Assembly: GCA_029215795.1 (NCBI GenBank)
Contig: JARDYH010000004.1
Location: 205,014,017-205,078,016 of the forward strand
Reading direction: 5' to 3'
DNA length: 64,000 nucleotides
DNA from: Anniella stebbinsi
Taxonomy: Eukaryota > Chordata > Lepidosauria > Squamata > Anniellidae
Positions 40,583 through 46,612 of this stretch are shown one piece after another. Position numbers and translations under genes: made by a program. Under the pieces are notes generated by a model. The model searched no databases and was not told the DNA's origin. It was given only the letters and a program-made list of their open reading frames with translations. Each line of letters opens with the position of its first letter. The first letter of the stretch is position 1.

Positions 40583-43500
40583 ATGCGTGTTTGTGTTTTT
40601 TTTAAAAATGACTGCATGAGCCCTGCAGATTATTCGGTAATTAAACTTCAGTAATAGCTCCAAAAATAAATTTGCCTCTAATCTTCTGCTTGGACAAAAA
40701 TGATAACCTTGAATATTATGGAGGATGTCTTGGTGTCACTGCTCATTCTAGAAAGGTAGTAAGAGGACTTGATGACCATTTAGAAACACTCAGTCATTTT
40801 GAAACAATAAAAGCTCAAAGTGCAATCCTGCACATGTCTGCTCACTACTAAAACACCAGTGATTTCAATGGAGCTTACTCCCAGGCAAGTGAGTCTAAGG
40901 GTGCCTCTACAAGAGGCATTTAAAGCTCTTTCAAGGCACATTAAAAAAAATTACCTCTACAAGAATGGAGCGCAAATCGGGCGTAGAGGCGCGTTATCTC
41001 CCCAATTATGTGCATTATCGAATGCGCGTTAAATCGCAAGTTTTATTTTGCTCCGTCCGTTAAAGCGCATTTTGACTGTGTGAATAAGTGCTTATGCGCA
41101 TTAACTACTTGTAAAGTGCATTTTGGACATCTGTTAATGCGCTTCGCTGCCTCTCGTGCAGAGGGATTAGGCGTAAATGCGCTTCTGCGATTATGCGCAT
41201 AATCGCCTAACCAGGCGCAAAAGCGAATCCTTGTAGAGGGGACCTTAGATTACAATTGCAGTTGAACTTAATGGTATGTACTTCTGACTAAACATGGATG
41301 GGACAACTACTTAGATTCCAATTAAATATAAGGAAAAACTTCCTTATGACAAGATCTGTACAACAGTGGATGGAGATTGAGGGTTCTCCATCTCTGGAGG
41401 TTTTTAAGAAGAGGCTGGACAGCCCCCCTCTCATGGATGGTTCAGTTGGTTTTCCTGCACATTTTAGAGGGTTGGACTAAATGATCCTTGTGGTCCTGTT
41501 CCAACTCACCAATTCTATGATTCAGTGATTGCAAGCTGGTATCCTCCAGACATTTTGGACTACAGCTCCCTGAGTTTTGGCCATGCTGGCTGGGATTTAT
41601 GGGAGTTGTAGTCCTAAACAGGTGGAGGGCACCAAATTGCCTAACCCTAAATGCAATCCTATACACATTTACCTGGGACTAACCCCCATTGAACTCACTT
41701 TCAAAGTAGACATGCATAGAATTGCAGTGTGAACATTGACTCTACCCAAGAGCCAGGAGCACAGGAAAAAAATATTGCCTCCCTTTCCATAGTGAGCTCT
41801 AACTAGGCTGCGTCGTCAAGAGAGGAGGGCTGGTCGGAGGAAGAGGAAAAGATTAGCAAGCTTAGTTGTTTGTTGGGTTCTCTATAGCTCAAATGAAATT
41901 CTGCTTCCTTGTTCCTGGTCAGGCCCAGTCTGGGGAGGTCCAGAACCCCTCAATATGGTGAGCCAATCAGCAAGCTGACCCTACTTCCTTACTGAGCGGG
42001 AAGGGCAATCACGAAGGATGGAGAATGGCTTGCTGCAAACAAGGATTGGAATGAAAGTTCCCCAGGGTGCGTTCACATAAGTAGGCAACCTGGTACCCAG
42101 CAGATGTTTTGGTCTACATCTTCCATAAGCCCCAGCCTGCATGGCCAATGGTCTGGGATTATGGAAGCTGTAGTCCAAAATACCTGGAGGACTCCAGGTT
42201 GCCTTCCTGTGGTGCAAAGCACCTTTGAGTTCTGGCTGGTTCTGACTGAAGCCCAGAGCGGATTCACTGCCTCAGTGATATTGAAGCCACTATGTTTTGG
42301 TCCGGGGGCCTGGTTGCTCCCCTGGACCAATCTGGTCAGCCAGATGATGTGGGCCTCATTTGAGAGGGGGCAGCACACAGGAAGCTCCTTATTTCCAATC
42401 ACAAATTGGAGATAACAAGAGGATTCCTCTCCCCACCTCTTCCCTAAGGCCCTGGTAGCCTCTATGCCAGGATGGGCCTGGGGAGTGGACAGGGCCCCTA
42501 GAGGGGTGTACGGGAGCCCCATGGAGGGAGCCCAAGCCCCCATGCACCAGAAGTTCTCCATCCCTGGTGTAGACAGTTCTGACATAAATCGGCCAATGGT
42601 TTGCATAAGGCACTTCTTGAGCCCAGTTATAGGACTCATAAGTGTTTTTCTCCAGTTGCTGGTAATTGTATTCTGTTTTCAGCACCAATCTCCTGGTGGG
42701 TACCAGTCCGTATTGCTGTAATGAAAAGGAGGCCCAAGCTATTGTGCAATCGGTAAGGTAAATCATGTTGCCGCCTTCTTCTTCTTCTTCTTCTTCTTCT
42801 TCTTCTTCTTCTTCTTCTTCTTCTTCTTCCTCCTCCTCCTCCTCCTCCTCCTCCTCCTCCTCCTCCTCCTCCTCCTCTTCCAGTCATTAACAGAAGCAGA
42901 GGCCCGCGACAATTGGATCCAATGTGTAAAACAAAGAAGAAGACCTGGCTTGTAAATTAAATGGCGAACACACATGGAAAGTGTGTCTGTGTGGGAGAGG
43001 TGGGGAGAGGAGAAGATGGGGTGGAGGGGGCTAGATGGAGAGCAATAAAACCACCATTAGGAAATTTTTAAATGCATTATAGTAACTGCATTTCCTCACG
43101 TTCACTTATTTCACTGAATGCTCCATTATGCTGGATTCACACAAATAGTCTCTGTGTCTGTGTGTCTCTCTCTCTGTCTCTCTCTCTCTCACACACATAC
43201 ACACAGAGTCCCCTTTGGAACTTAAATAATAGCACTATGGACAATTTGTATCTAGCCTACGGTGTGTGTGTTCGTGTGTGTGTGTGTTTGTCTACCCTGT
43301 TGCCATGAGCCACCACACCGCACTCCAAACTCATTGATGAGCAGCAGTCTCTTCTAATCACCAAGAGCACACTTTATTTACTGCTTTGTGTAATTAAATG
43401 TATCTTGCAAGGAAGGAGAAAATTGTGTGCATCAGCATGGGGAAGAGAGACAGAGACCCCCTCTAGATGGATTCCGTTTGATGCCTGGTTAGCCAATTAT

Positions 43501-45942
43501 GCGCATAATCACGGAAGCGCTTTATCGTAAATGCTTGTATGCAGGAGGTAATTGAGCACTCAACGGGTGACCTTACCGGTTGTTTCAAATGCGCTTTACA
43601 AGTAGTTAATGCGGAGAATCGCTTGTTCACATAGTCAAAATGCGCTTTAACGGCCGGAGCAAAATAAAACTCGCTATTTAACGTGCATTCGATAATGCGC
43701 ATAATTGGAGAGAAAACGCGCCTCTATGCCCGATTTGCGCTCCGTTCTTGTAGAGGTAAAATTTTTAATGTGCCTTGAAAGAGCTTTAAATGCCTCTTGT
43801 AGAGGCAGCCAAAGAGAGAAATATTTTTAAACAGTTCTTTTTGGTCCAGCCAATCGTTGCATTTTAAAAAAAATCAACGAAAAGCAAAGGAGCTAAAAAT
43901 ATCAATGCCTAAAAATGAAACCTCAAATTCTGATCTGTTTATAAACTGCTCTGCCAGCTGCAAAGATTGCATTGGTTTTGTGGAGGGTTTTTCAGGAACA
44001 TTCCCAGCTGTTTGGAAATCTGATTGTTAACTGTTAATGGACTAAAGTGCCTGTTTTTTACCTTGGGTTTCAGCAACTGTACATGTGTAGCTGGCGTAAA
44101 TGAGACCTCTCCTCTCCCCATTTTATCCCCCCACCCCCAGGGGAGTGTATAATCTAGTTTCCCCACCATGGACCCAATGAACCAGGCAGCTAGTTTTTCT
44201 ATGCCTAACGTGGAGTGGAGGCATGAACTATGTGTGTTTGAATAGCCATCCCTCATGCAAAAGAATTTGAAATTGAGAGGAGTTATAAAAAGTAGTGTTG
44301 GATATGACATGTGGGGGGGGGGGTGTCTGCTGTTGTTCAAAGGGGAAATAATTTTTAAAATCCCCAGCGGGAGAAGGACAAGCCCTTGAGTTGTATCCCG
44401 ATAAATCACTGCCTGTGATCTTCTTCAGCTACACCAACTCCAGCTGTCTGGATCTCTGCTGTACCCTCAAAAGGCCCTGCTCTTTGTCCCTTGCTGCTCT
44501 GCCTGCAGTGAAAGCTGGTGGCTCTGATGCCGGTGGGGTGATGGATCCGCTCTGGGTTTCAGTCAGAACCAGAGCACCTTGGAGAGCTCCTTTAGAGTTC
44601 TGACTGACTTCTGGAGCGGATTCACTGCTCCACTGACAGTAGTGCATGCGCTGGTAACTTCGAGGCTCGACTTCAGCAATGTGCTGTACTACCACTGTGC
44701 CTAGTCCGGAAACTTCAACTAGCTCAAAATATGGCAGCCAGGTTAGTCACCGGTACACCTAGGGGTGACCATATTACATCAGCTTTAAAATCACTCCACT
44801 GGCTGCCAATTACTTTCCAGGCTAAGTACAAAGTGTTGGTCATCACCTTTAAAGCCCTACATGGTTTGGGTCCAGGCCAGCTGTGGGATCGCCTTCTCCC
44901 ATACAATCCACCCTGCCCACTCAGGTCCTCTGGGAAGAACTTACTACAGTCGGCCGAGACTAGGCTGGCAACCGTTACCCAGAGGACCTTCTCTTCTGCC
45001 GCTCCCAGACTGTGGAATGACCTGCTGGAGGAGACTAGTAAACTTAACAGTCTTTTAGAATTGAAGAAAGCTACTAGAACTAGTTTCTTCCGGCAGGCAT
45101 ATCCAGTGGAATTTTAAGAGTTTTATTGATTTTAATAATGCATTAATTTTATATGATTTTAATTAGTTTTATGTGTTTTATGTTGTTTGTATTGATGTTG
45201 TTCCCCACCTTGATCCGGTGGGAGAGGTGGGAAATAAATAAATAAATATTATTATTTCTACGTGTAATTGAATTAATCAAATTCCCCCTTGTTTAGATTG
45301 TAAACATGCTGTTTGTGTTCTGTACTGCACCATGCAAACGGATGGTTCTTAAATAAGTGAAGACAAATAAAGCGTCTCTTCTTTCTGTAGGCTCCACCAC
45401 CTGTGGAAGACTGTTCTGTTTGCAAAGAAGGTAAGAGCTGCTGAAGATTTATTGCCCTTATCCTATAAAAGTAAGCTGAGTTTAAAACCCACTGCTGAAT
45501 GCAGTTTAGCACCATGTGCATCTTGTTTTCTTGTAACCTCTTGTTTTAGCATGATGCTTAGCTATTTTTCATTGCGATGTTAGTTATGGATTAGTTTGTC
45601 CCCACTGGTCTTATTTCTGCTTGAGCAAACAGAAAGCAAATAGATTCTTGATCTTGTACGAAATTCAAAATATGCTGAGGCATGTTTTATATACCATACT
45701 TAGGTTCTTACCTAAATTTTCTTTCCCTTTTTCTTGTATGGGGTGGTAACTGCTGGACATGCATTGTTTGATTTTATTTTTTAATTTTTTAGGGGCAACA
45801 CTGGGAAAATTCTTTATGTATATTGACTTGTACCTAGAGGATAACAATGGTAGGTGTTTTGAATATTCTTTTAGTTCCTTGTGGTAAATAATATTTGTTC
45901 TCTTTCCTTTTAGCTGATAAGTGGCATTTTCTTGGCCAGTGA
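10881..45942 (+). CDS. PPA2: Mitochondrial inorganic pyrophosphatase, 12 coding exons (whole gene span)
   Basis: PPA2 hydrolyses inorganic pyrophosphate to two phosphates in the mitochondrial matrix, with Mg2+. The coding exons are 10881-11085, 13757-13821, 18508-18552, 26133-26186, 27593-27712, 29213-29299, 31094-31220, 36836-36963, 40318-40403, 42683-42752, 45391-45430 and 45914-45942. They join in phase to 1,056 nt, or 351 residues plus stop; from memory the human protein is about 334 residues. Every intron has GT and AG ends. The family I pyrophosphatase signature DNDPIDV lies at residues 180-186, giving metal-binding Asp180, Asp182 and Asp185. DEGETDWK at 212-219 supplies Asp212, Asp217 and Lys219. 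The Arg-rich, acid-free N-terminus looks like a mitochondrial presequence and favours PPA2 over cytosolic PPA1. The neighbouring TET2 agrees. No frameshift or stop is seen, so the gene looks functional. Confidence 0.97.
11466..11722 (+). mobile_element. CR1 LINE 3' UTR fragment in PPA2 intron 1
   Basis: Typical CR1 text is present: GGGAGATTCAGGACAGATAA, GGAATTCGCTACCACAAGGC and GGATGGCTTTAAAAGGGGGT. The octamer tail is missing. Confidence 0.8.
11991..12116. repeat. MITE with ATCTACAC ends, copy 2
   Basis: It starts CTAGGCCAGATCTACACC and ends AGTAGTGTAGATCCTGCCCTA. It shares the same interior with copy 1 at 2,431. CTA on both sides could be the target duplication. Confidence 0.7.
12288..12542 (+). 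mobile_element. CR1 LINE 3' end in PPA2 intron 1
   Basis: GATGGCTATATGCTACCTCC, CAGTTGCTGGGGAACATGGG and CAACATGGCTCTTCGTATAT place it as the last part of the same CR1 subfamily seen at 5,254. Confidence 0.8.
12916..13041. mobile_element. Palindromic MITE, copy 2
   Basis: The arms TTATGCATGTTTAGTCAG and CTGTCTAAACATGCACAGG match the 3,420 element. TTA lies on both sides (12,913 and 13,042). Confidence 0.75.
13100..13228. repeat. Palindromic ACAACTCCCAT element, copy 3
   Basis: It runs from CAGCTGCCCTCCAGGTCTGT to CACATCTGGAGGGAACCAGA. The arms are degraded. Confidence 0.6.
13757..13821 (+). CDS. PPA2: PPA2 exon 2
   Basis: This exon encodes residues 69 (completed here) to 90. It contains [11 protein letters not shown], a conserved start of the pyrophosphatase fold. 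The acceptor is TTGTAG and the donor GTAATT. The exon enters in phase 1 and leaves in phase 0. Confidence 0.96.
14126..14988. mobile_element. Non-autonomous hAT-like element, 863 bp (in PPA2 intron 2)
   Basis: The ends are TAGGGGTGTGCACG and, inverted, TAGGGATGTGTATT. The flanking 8-mers GCTTATAT (14,118) and GTTTATAT (14,989) differ at one base, which fits the 8-bp duplication of hAT transposons. The interior is a series of inverted repeats: the arm near 14,340-14,460 returns near 14,670-14,800. No transposase frame is present. Confidence 0.82.
15360..15402. repeat. (AAATA)/(AAAT)n low-complexity tail
   Basis: A run of AAATAAATAAATAAATAAAT units, probably the tail of an eroded retroelement. 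Confidence 0.7.
15669..15850 (+). repeat. tRNA-derived SINE
   Basis: The element opens TTAGCACAGTGGCAGAGCAA (A-box-like) and continues GCATGTAGAAGGTCCCTGGC and CCGTTGCCAGTCAGAACAGA. It is the same family as 31,497; the B box is partly lost. Confidence 0.7.
16293..16751. mobile_element. Non-autonomous hAT-like element, 459 bp (in PPA2 intron 2)
   Basis: The ends are TAGGGCTGTGAACAG and, inverted, TAGGGCTAGGAACAG. A perfect 8-bp duplication GTTTTTAT lies at 16,285-16,292 and 16,752-16,759. The interior is GC-rich and foldback in nature. A 22-bp perfect palindrome spans 16,619-16,640, and a second hairpin pairs 16,437-16,460 with 16,480-16,503. It has no transposase frame. Confidence 0.88.
17860..18415 (+). 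mobile_element. CR1 LINE, ORF2 end and 3' UTR (in PPA2 intron 2)
   Basis: GGTTCAGAGGAGGGCAACAA, GGACAGTCTACCTACGGAGG and GATGATCCTTGTGGTCCCTT are standard CR1 text. The element ends with the classic octamer tail ATTCTATGCTTCTATGATTC. Confidence 0.88.
18508..18552 (+). CDS. PPA2: PPA2 exon 3
   Basis: This is a 45-nt, phase 0 exon encoding [15 protein letters not shown] (residues 91-105). It matches the variable linker before the FNMIVE motif in PPA2 proteins. The acceptor is TGTACAG and the donor GTATGA. It is short and poorly conserved, but the phase and position fit the family gene structure. Confidence 0.92.
18735..19100 (+). mobile_element. Old LINE-derived repeat (in PPA2 intron 3)
   Basis: GAGAAGGCCTTGGTGAAC, GACCAGCAAGGCCTCCTCTG and GGGCTTTGTATGTCAC resemble a dispersed sauropsid repeat with fragments also at 19,590 and 48,790. 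The family name is uncertain. Confidence 0.5.
19590..19730 (+). repeat. Old LINE-derived repeat fragment
   Basis: GGGAGGGTATTCCAAAGTTG followed by GAGTGCCACCACAGAAGGCC is the internal portion of the same repeat as 18,735. Confidence 0.5.
19850..20172 (+). mobile_element. LINE 3' end with (AAAT)n tail (in PPA2 intron 3)
   Basis: The translated remnant covers the [10 protein letters not shown] end. Then follow a T-rich UTR and TAAACCGCCCAGAGAGCTTC before (AAAT)n. Confidence 0.78.
20574..20692. mobile_element. MITE with CCTGTTCAGA ends, copy 1
   Basis: It starts CCCTGTTCACACACTAAGCC and ends CGTCTTGTCTGAACAGG. The internal arms AGCCACAGTGACTTA / TGTGGCTTAGTGTGTC also pair. Confidence 0.7.
20719..20931. 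mobile_element. MITE with CCTGTTCAGA ends, copy 2
   Basis: It starts GGGCCTGTTCAGACAATGCG and ends GCATGTCATCTGAACAGG. The whole element is about 213 bp and can fold on itself. It lies 26 bases after copy 1, so the two may be one element with an internal deletion or a tandem insertion. Confidence 0.75.
21190..21955. other. PPA2 intron 3 stretch, nothing recognised
   Basis: It contains four imperfect repeats of ACAATAGGTTAAA-like text near 21,328-21,432 and otherwise looks single-copy. Confidence 0.5.
21957..22336. mobile_element. hAT-like MITE with long inverted arms, 380 bp
   Basis: The ends are TAGGGTGACCCTATGGAAAG and its inverse CTTTCCATATGGTCACCCTA. The arms are about 125 bp long. ATTTAGA flanks both sides (21,950 and 22,337). 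The loop carries a LINE tail at about 22,151-22,211. Confidence 0.85.
22151..22211 (+). repeat. LINE tail nested in the loop of the 21,957 MITE
   Basis: GAGAGCTTTGGCTATTGGGC and GGTATAGAAATGCAATC are followed by (ATCA)n. It is the same 3' end type as at 20,100. Confidence 0.75.
23024..23225 (-). mobile_element. CR1 LINE 3' end, reverse orientation
   Basis: Read on the - strand it ends with a CR1 tail. On the + strand it shows AGGAACCATGCTGGATCAGG, GTCCAGCACTCTGTTCACAC and GCAACTGGTGTATACAAGC. Confidence 0.8.
25225..25345 (-). repeat. Two LINE tails in reverse orientation
   Basis: ATTTATTACATTTCTATACC and AATTTCTATACTGCCCAATA, each followed by AGCCAAAGCT- or AGCTGAAGCT-like text, are the reverse complement of the LINE end seen at 20,100. 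Confidence 0.7.
25349..25542. mobile_element. MITE with CCTGTTCAGA ends, copy 3
   Basis: It shares AACACGCTAAGCCACAGTGG, GGCTTAGCGTGTCGCGTGAA and GTGTCGTCTGAATAGGCC with the elements at 20,574 and 20,719. The 5' end is eroded. Confidence 0.72.
26133..26186 (+). CDS. PPA2: PPA2 exon 4
   Basis: This 54-nt, phase 0 exon encodes residues 106-123, including [16 protein letters not shown]. It is one of the most conserved parts of family I pyrophosphatases, where the Glu of the VEVPR segment lies near the active site. A long pyrimidine tract precedes the acceptor CAG. The donor is GTAACT. Confidence 0.97.
26258..26510 (-). repeat. tRNA-derived SINE, reverse orientation
   Basis: On the + strand: ATTACATTTGTATCCCGCC at the tail, CCTCACAACAACCCTGTGAG in the body, and AACACTCTAACCGCTATACC, the complement of the A box, at the head. 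It is nearly full length. Confidence 0.85.
27593..27712 (+). CDS. PPA2: PPA2 exon 5
   Basis: This 120-nt, phase 0 exon encodes residues 124-163. It includes [19 protein letters not shown], where conserved Arg and Tyr residues contact phosphate in family members. The acceptor is TTCAG and the donor GTAATG. Most differences from human PPA2 are conservative. Confidence 0.98.
28190..28350 (+). repeat. L2-type LINE 3' end
   Basis: The T-rich UTR ends with CAGCGCTTTGTAATAAAGCT and CTATATAAATACATTTTG, a typical L2 tail. Confidence 0.6.
28377..28540 (-). repeat. tRNA-derived SINE fragment, reverse orientation
   Basis: TTTGTCCTGTTCTTTCTCCA, ATTACCCCTGTGAGATAG and TCCTAGTCCAACCCTGAGG match the 26,258 SINE with decay. 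Confidence 0.6.
28928..29044. repeat. Palindromic ACAACTCCCAT element, copy 4
   Basis: The arms read TTGGACTACAACTCCTGGC and GATGGGACTTGAAGCCCAAA, followed by CATCTGGAGGACACTAGGTT. Confidence 0.7.
29213..29299 (+). CDS. PPA2: PPA2 exon 6: pyrophosphatase signature
   Basis: This 87-nt, phase 0 exon encodes residues 164-192. It carries TWEDP and the family I signature [12 protein letters not shown], with metal-binding Asp180, Asp182 and Asp185. The acceptor is CAACAG and the donor GTCTGT, which is a slightly weak 5' splice site. Confidence 0.98.
30404..30800 (-). mobile_element. CR1 LINE 3' UTR, reverse orientation (in PPA2 intron 6)
   Basis: The nearly complete 3' UTR shows TCCAGCACTCTGTTCACACA, CTTACTGCCTCAGATACTGG, CCCCCTTTTAACCATCCAAA and TGAATCTCCCACCAATCAGC in reverse order. 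Confidence 0.85.
31094..31220 (+). CDS. PPA2: PPA2 exon 7
   Basis: This 127-nt exon enters in phase 0 and leaves in phase 1. It encodes residues 193-234 and the first base of Asp235. [19 protein letters not shown] brings the second acidic cluster (Asp212, Asp217) and Lys219 of the active site. The acceptor is TTTAAG and the donor GTAAGC. Confidence 0.97.
31497..31645 (+). repeat. tRNA-derived SINE (in PPA2 intron 7)
   Basis: It has A box CATAGCTCAGTGGTTGAAC and B box AAGTTCAATCCC at tRNA-like spacing. CCCTGGAGAGCTGCTGCCAG and a truncated tail follow. Confidence 0.82.
31820..32103. repeat. 284-bp hairpin (imperfect palindrome)
   Basis: The left arm GTGAAAAGAAGGGAGAAACA ... GGAAAATC-type text returns inverted as far as TGTTTCTCCCTTCTTTTCAC. 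The arms are about 135 bp and the loop about 15 bases near 31,955-31,970. It resembles a MITE, though no clear target duplication is seen. Confidence 0.8.
32870..32948. repeat. Palindromic ACAACTCCCAT element, half copy
   Basis: GGATTTGTAGTCCAGCACAT followed by CTGGAGGGAACCAGGTTGAC is one arm only. Confidence 0.5.
33478..33555 (-). repeat. LINE tail in reverse, (ATTT)n
   Basis: (TTTA)n is followed by TTACATTTCAATACCGCCCC and AGCTGAAGTCCTCTGGGC. Confidence 0.78.
33654..33785. repeat. Palindromic ACAACTCCCAT element, copy 5
   Basis: GCCCTCCAGATGTTGTTGGA and CTGATGGGAGTTGCATTCC face each other. The outer ends are degenerate. Confidence 0.7.
34312..34425. repeat. Palindromic ACAACTCCCAT element, copy 6
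   Basis: CTTCCCCAGCTTGGTGTCC and GGAGGGTGCCAGGTTGAGG are the outer ends. The centre GCCAGTATGGCTGGCTGG is a short hairpin. Confidence 0.7.
34497..34625. repeat. Palindromic ACAACTCCCAT element, copy 7
   Basis: It runs from TGTGTTCCTCAACCTGGTGC to AGGGCCCCAAGTTGGGTG, with GGACTACACTTCCAGG and GGGAATTGTAGTCCAAAGC as arms. Confidence 0.75.
35553..36522. mobile_element. Non-autonomous hAT-like element, 970 bp, carrying a nested MITE
   Basis: The ends are TAGAGATGTAAAATTTCC and, inverted, TAGAGATGTGAAGGCCC. A perfect 8-bp duplication GTTATGAG lies at 35,545-35,552 and 36,523-36,530. The interior is AT-rich and holds a complete MITE at 35,700-36,051, so without it this element is about 618 bp. 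Confidence 0.88.
35700..36051. mobile_element. GCGCATAATCG MITE, copy A (nested)
   Basis: About 352 bp, ending TGTAGAGGCAGCC. It contains repeated GCGC-centred motifs (GATTATGCGCATAATCG, AATGCGCTTTAAC, AACGCGCATT). Compare copies at 40,899, 43,456 and 59,871. Confidence 0.85.
36836..36963 (+). CDS. PPA2: PPA2 exon 8
   Basis: This 128-nt exon completes Asp235 and runs to Lys277. [16 protein letters not shown] and [20 protein letters not shown] are almost unchanged from mammals, including the conserved Tyr and Lys of the YKVPDGK phosphate-binding segment. The acceptor is TTACAG. The donor is the suboptimal GTGAAC. Reading through it stays open to 37,086. Confidence 0.97.
37965..38065 (-). repeat. 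LINE tail in reverse
   Basis: TTTATTTATTAAAGCATTTG and ATCCCGCCCTGTATCACTGG are followed by AGGCTGGCGTACAGATAAAA. Confidence 0.55.
39382..39522. repeat. Palindromic ACAACTCCCAT element, copy 8
   Basis: GGACTTTAACTCCCATCAGC and AATGGGAGTTGTAGTCCC form the arms. The outer ends are CACCAGATGTTGGA and CAACATCATTTAGAGGG. Confidence 0.75.
40318..40403 (+). CDS. PPA2: PPA2 exon 9
   Basis: This 86-nt exon enters in phase 0 and leaves in phase 2. It encodes residues 278-305 and two bases of Cys306. [16 protein letters not shown] matches the C-terminal helix of family I pyrophosphatases. The acceptor is AAATAG and the donor GTAAGC. Confidence 0.95.
40551..40582. repeat. (GT)n microsatellite (in PPA2 intron 9)
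   Basis: About 14 GT units followed by GCGCATGCGTGT, a purine-pyrimidine alternation that could adopt Z-DNA. Confidence 0.9.
40899..41244. mobile_element. GCGCATAATCG MITE, copy B (opposite orientation)
   Basis: The cleanest termini are here: GGGTGCCTCTACAAG at the left and CTTGTAGAGGGGACC at the right, a 15-bp inverted repeat. TAA precedes it and TTA follows, so the duplication is imperfect. A frame covering about 40 residues of the shared ORF is kept. Confidence 0.88.
41300..41525 (+). mobile_element. CR1 LINE 3' UTR (in PPA2 intron 9)
   Basis: AGATCTGTACAACAGTGG, GAGGGTTCTCCATCTCTGG and GATCCTTGTGGTCCTGTTCC match the element at 17,860. The octamer tail ATTCTATGATTCAGTG closes it. Confidence 0.85.
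41526..41650. repeat. Palindromic ACAACTCCCAT element, copy 9
   Basis: The arms read TTTTGGACTACAGCTCCC and ATGGGAGTTGTAGTCCTAAA. It abuts the CR1 tail directly. Confidence 0.75.
42085..42205. repeat. Palindromic ACAACTCCCAT element, copy 10
   Basis: It runs from GGCAACCTGGTACCCAGCAG to ACTCCAGGTTGCC, with TTTGGTCTACATCTTCC and GGAAGCTGTAGTCCAAAA as arms. Confidence 0.72.
42683..42752 (+). CDS. PPA2: PPA2 exon 10
   Basis: This 70-nt exon completes Cys306 and encodes residues 307-329. [10 protein letters not shown] followed by [11 protein letters not shown] aligns with the less conserved C-terminal part of PPA2. The acceptor is TTTTCAG and the donor GTAAGG. The assignment rests on phase, the Cys-Thr-Asn start and the Glu-Ala spacing, because identity is low. 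A long TTC/TCC tract begins about 21 bases after the exon end. Confidence 0.9.
42773..42882. repeat. (TTC)n/(TCC)n pyrimidine tract (in PPA2 intron 10)
   Basis: About 18 TTC units run straight into about 16 TCC units, all pyrimidine on the PPA2 strand for about 105 bases. It begins about 21 bases after the end of exon 10. Confidence 0.95.
43160..43206. repeat. (TC)n and (CA)n low-complexity stretch
   Basis: TCTCTCTCTCTGTCTCTCTC is followed by an ACACACATACACACA run. Confidence 0.85.
43456..43810. mobile_element. GCGCATAATCG MITE, copy C
   Basis: About 355 bp, oriented as copy A. It ends CTCTTGTAGAGGCAGCC. The - strand frame from 43,702 to 43,463 (79 residues) spans most of it. Confidence 0.86.
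44700..45255 (+). mobile_element. L2-type LINE, ORF2 C-terminus and tail (in PPA2 intron 10)
   Basis: Frame 44,731-45,117 reads [36 protein letters not shown] and [15 protein letters not shown], the usual C-terminal order of L2/Rex-like LINE proteins. The UTR ends with AAATAAATAAATAAATATTA. It is closer to intact than other LINE pieces here but still 5'-truncated. Confidence 0.82.
45391..45430 (+). CDS. PPA2: PPA2 exon 11
   Basis: This 40-nt exon encodes [13 protein letters not shown] (residues 330-342) and the first base of codon 343. This part of the tail is variable among PPA2 proteins, so recognition rests on splice sites (TCTGTAG and GTAAGA) and on phase matching both neighbours. Confidence 0.85.
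45914..45942 (+). CDS. PPA2: PPA2 exon 12: terminal coding exon and stop
   Basis: This exon completes Ala343 and encodes DKWHFLGQ followed by TGA. The WHFLG ending is characteristic of PPA2 C-termini. The acceptor is TTTTAG. The 3' UTR follows directly. Confidence 0.93.
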
Positions 45943-46106
45943 TCACTAGTGTTGGCTGATGTCAGACTGTGGAATCTGACTACTACATCATCTTCTCTCT
46001 GTCTTTCACACACTGAAGATATGCAAACAAAATCACCACTGACTGGTTACTGAAGATGTGCATAGCAAACCTTCCATCATGTAAATAAAAGTGATTTTTA
46101 AGACTT
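45943..46106 (+). terminator. PPA2: PPA2 3' UTR with poly(A) signal
   Basis: A canonical AATAAA lies at 46,084-46,089, about 145 bases after the stop. It is followed by a GT-rich stretch (GGGGTATGTGTGAC, from 46,113) that could be the downstream element. The UTR would be about 160 nt. The exact cleavage site is inferred. Confidence 0.75.
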
Positions 46107-46612
46107 TCCTCTTGGGGTATGTGTGACATTTCTAACTGTGACCCAAAGTACACATTCTCCACCCTCGGATAATAACCATAACCCATTAGCAAGTTCAAAA
46201 CTGAGCGGAGCAATTTTCCCGCCTCTCTTTTTAGAGAATGAACCGTTGTTGTGGGTTTCTTGATGCGTCAATGCAAGAAGTATTATCTGGTTGTCAGGAA
46301 TTAGAAGGGGGAGCGAATTCAGACCATGCTTGAAGGATTTGAACGATGGTTTGGTGTAATGTTTGAATGCCTGAAGTTAGCTGGCAAGCCAGAATCAGAA
46401 ACCCTGGTTTGAAATGAGTTTGCAAGCTATGGCTTGAAATGATGACTGAAAACAAGCAGGGTGATGGCTGTTTCCCTGCCTATGCAGGGTGTTGGTGAGA
46501 TAGAAAATGAAAGCAGACAAGCAGTTCTAAAACATTTTCCAGTAGATGAGCCATGGTTAGAACTTCCAGTTGGCAACCAGTGATGAGCACAAGACTTGTT
46601 TGACCAGACCAA

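Noticed and set aside
42073..42639. 188-codon - strand frame
   Set aside because: It overlaps a palindromic repeat and intron 9 sequence, has no recognised domain, and lies antisense to PPA2.
42636..42975. - strand frames rich in Gly, Arg and Lys
   Set aside because: They are translations of the TTC/TCC tract in different frames, not genes.
43939..44409. 156-codon - strand frame
   Set aside because: Antisense in intron 10, no domain and no conserved motif.
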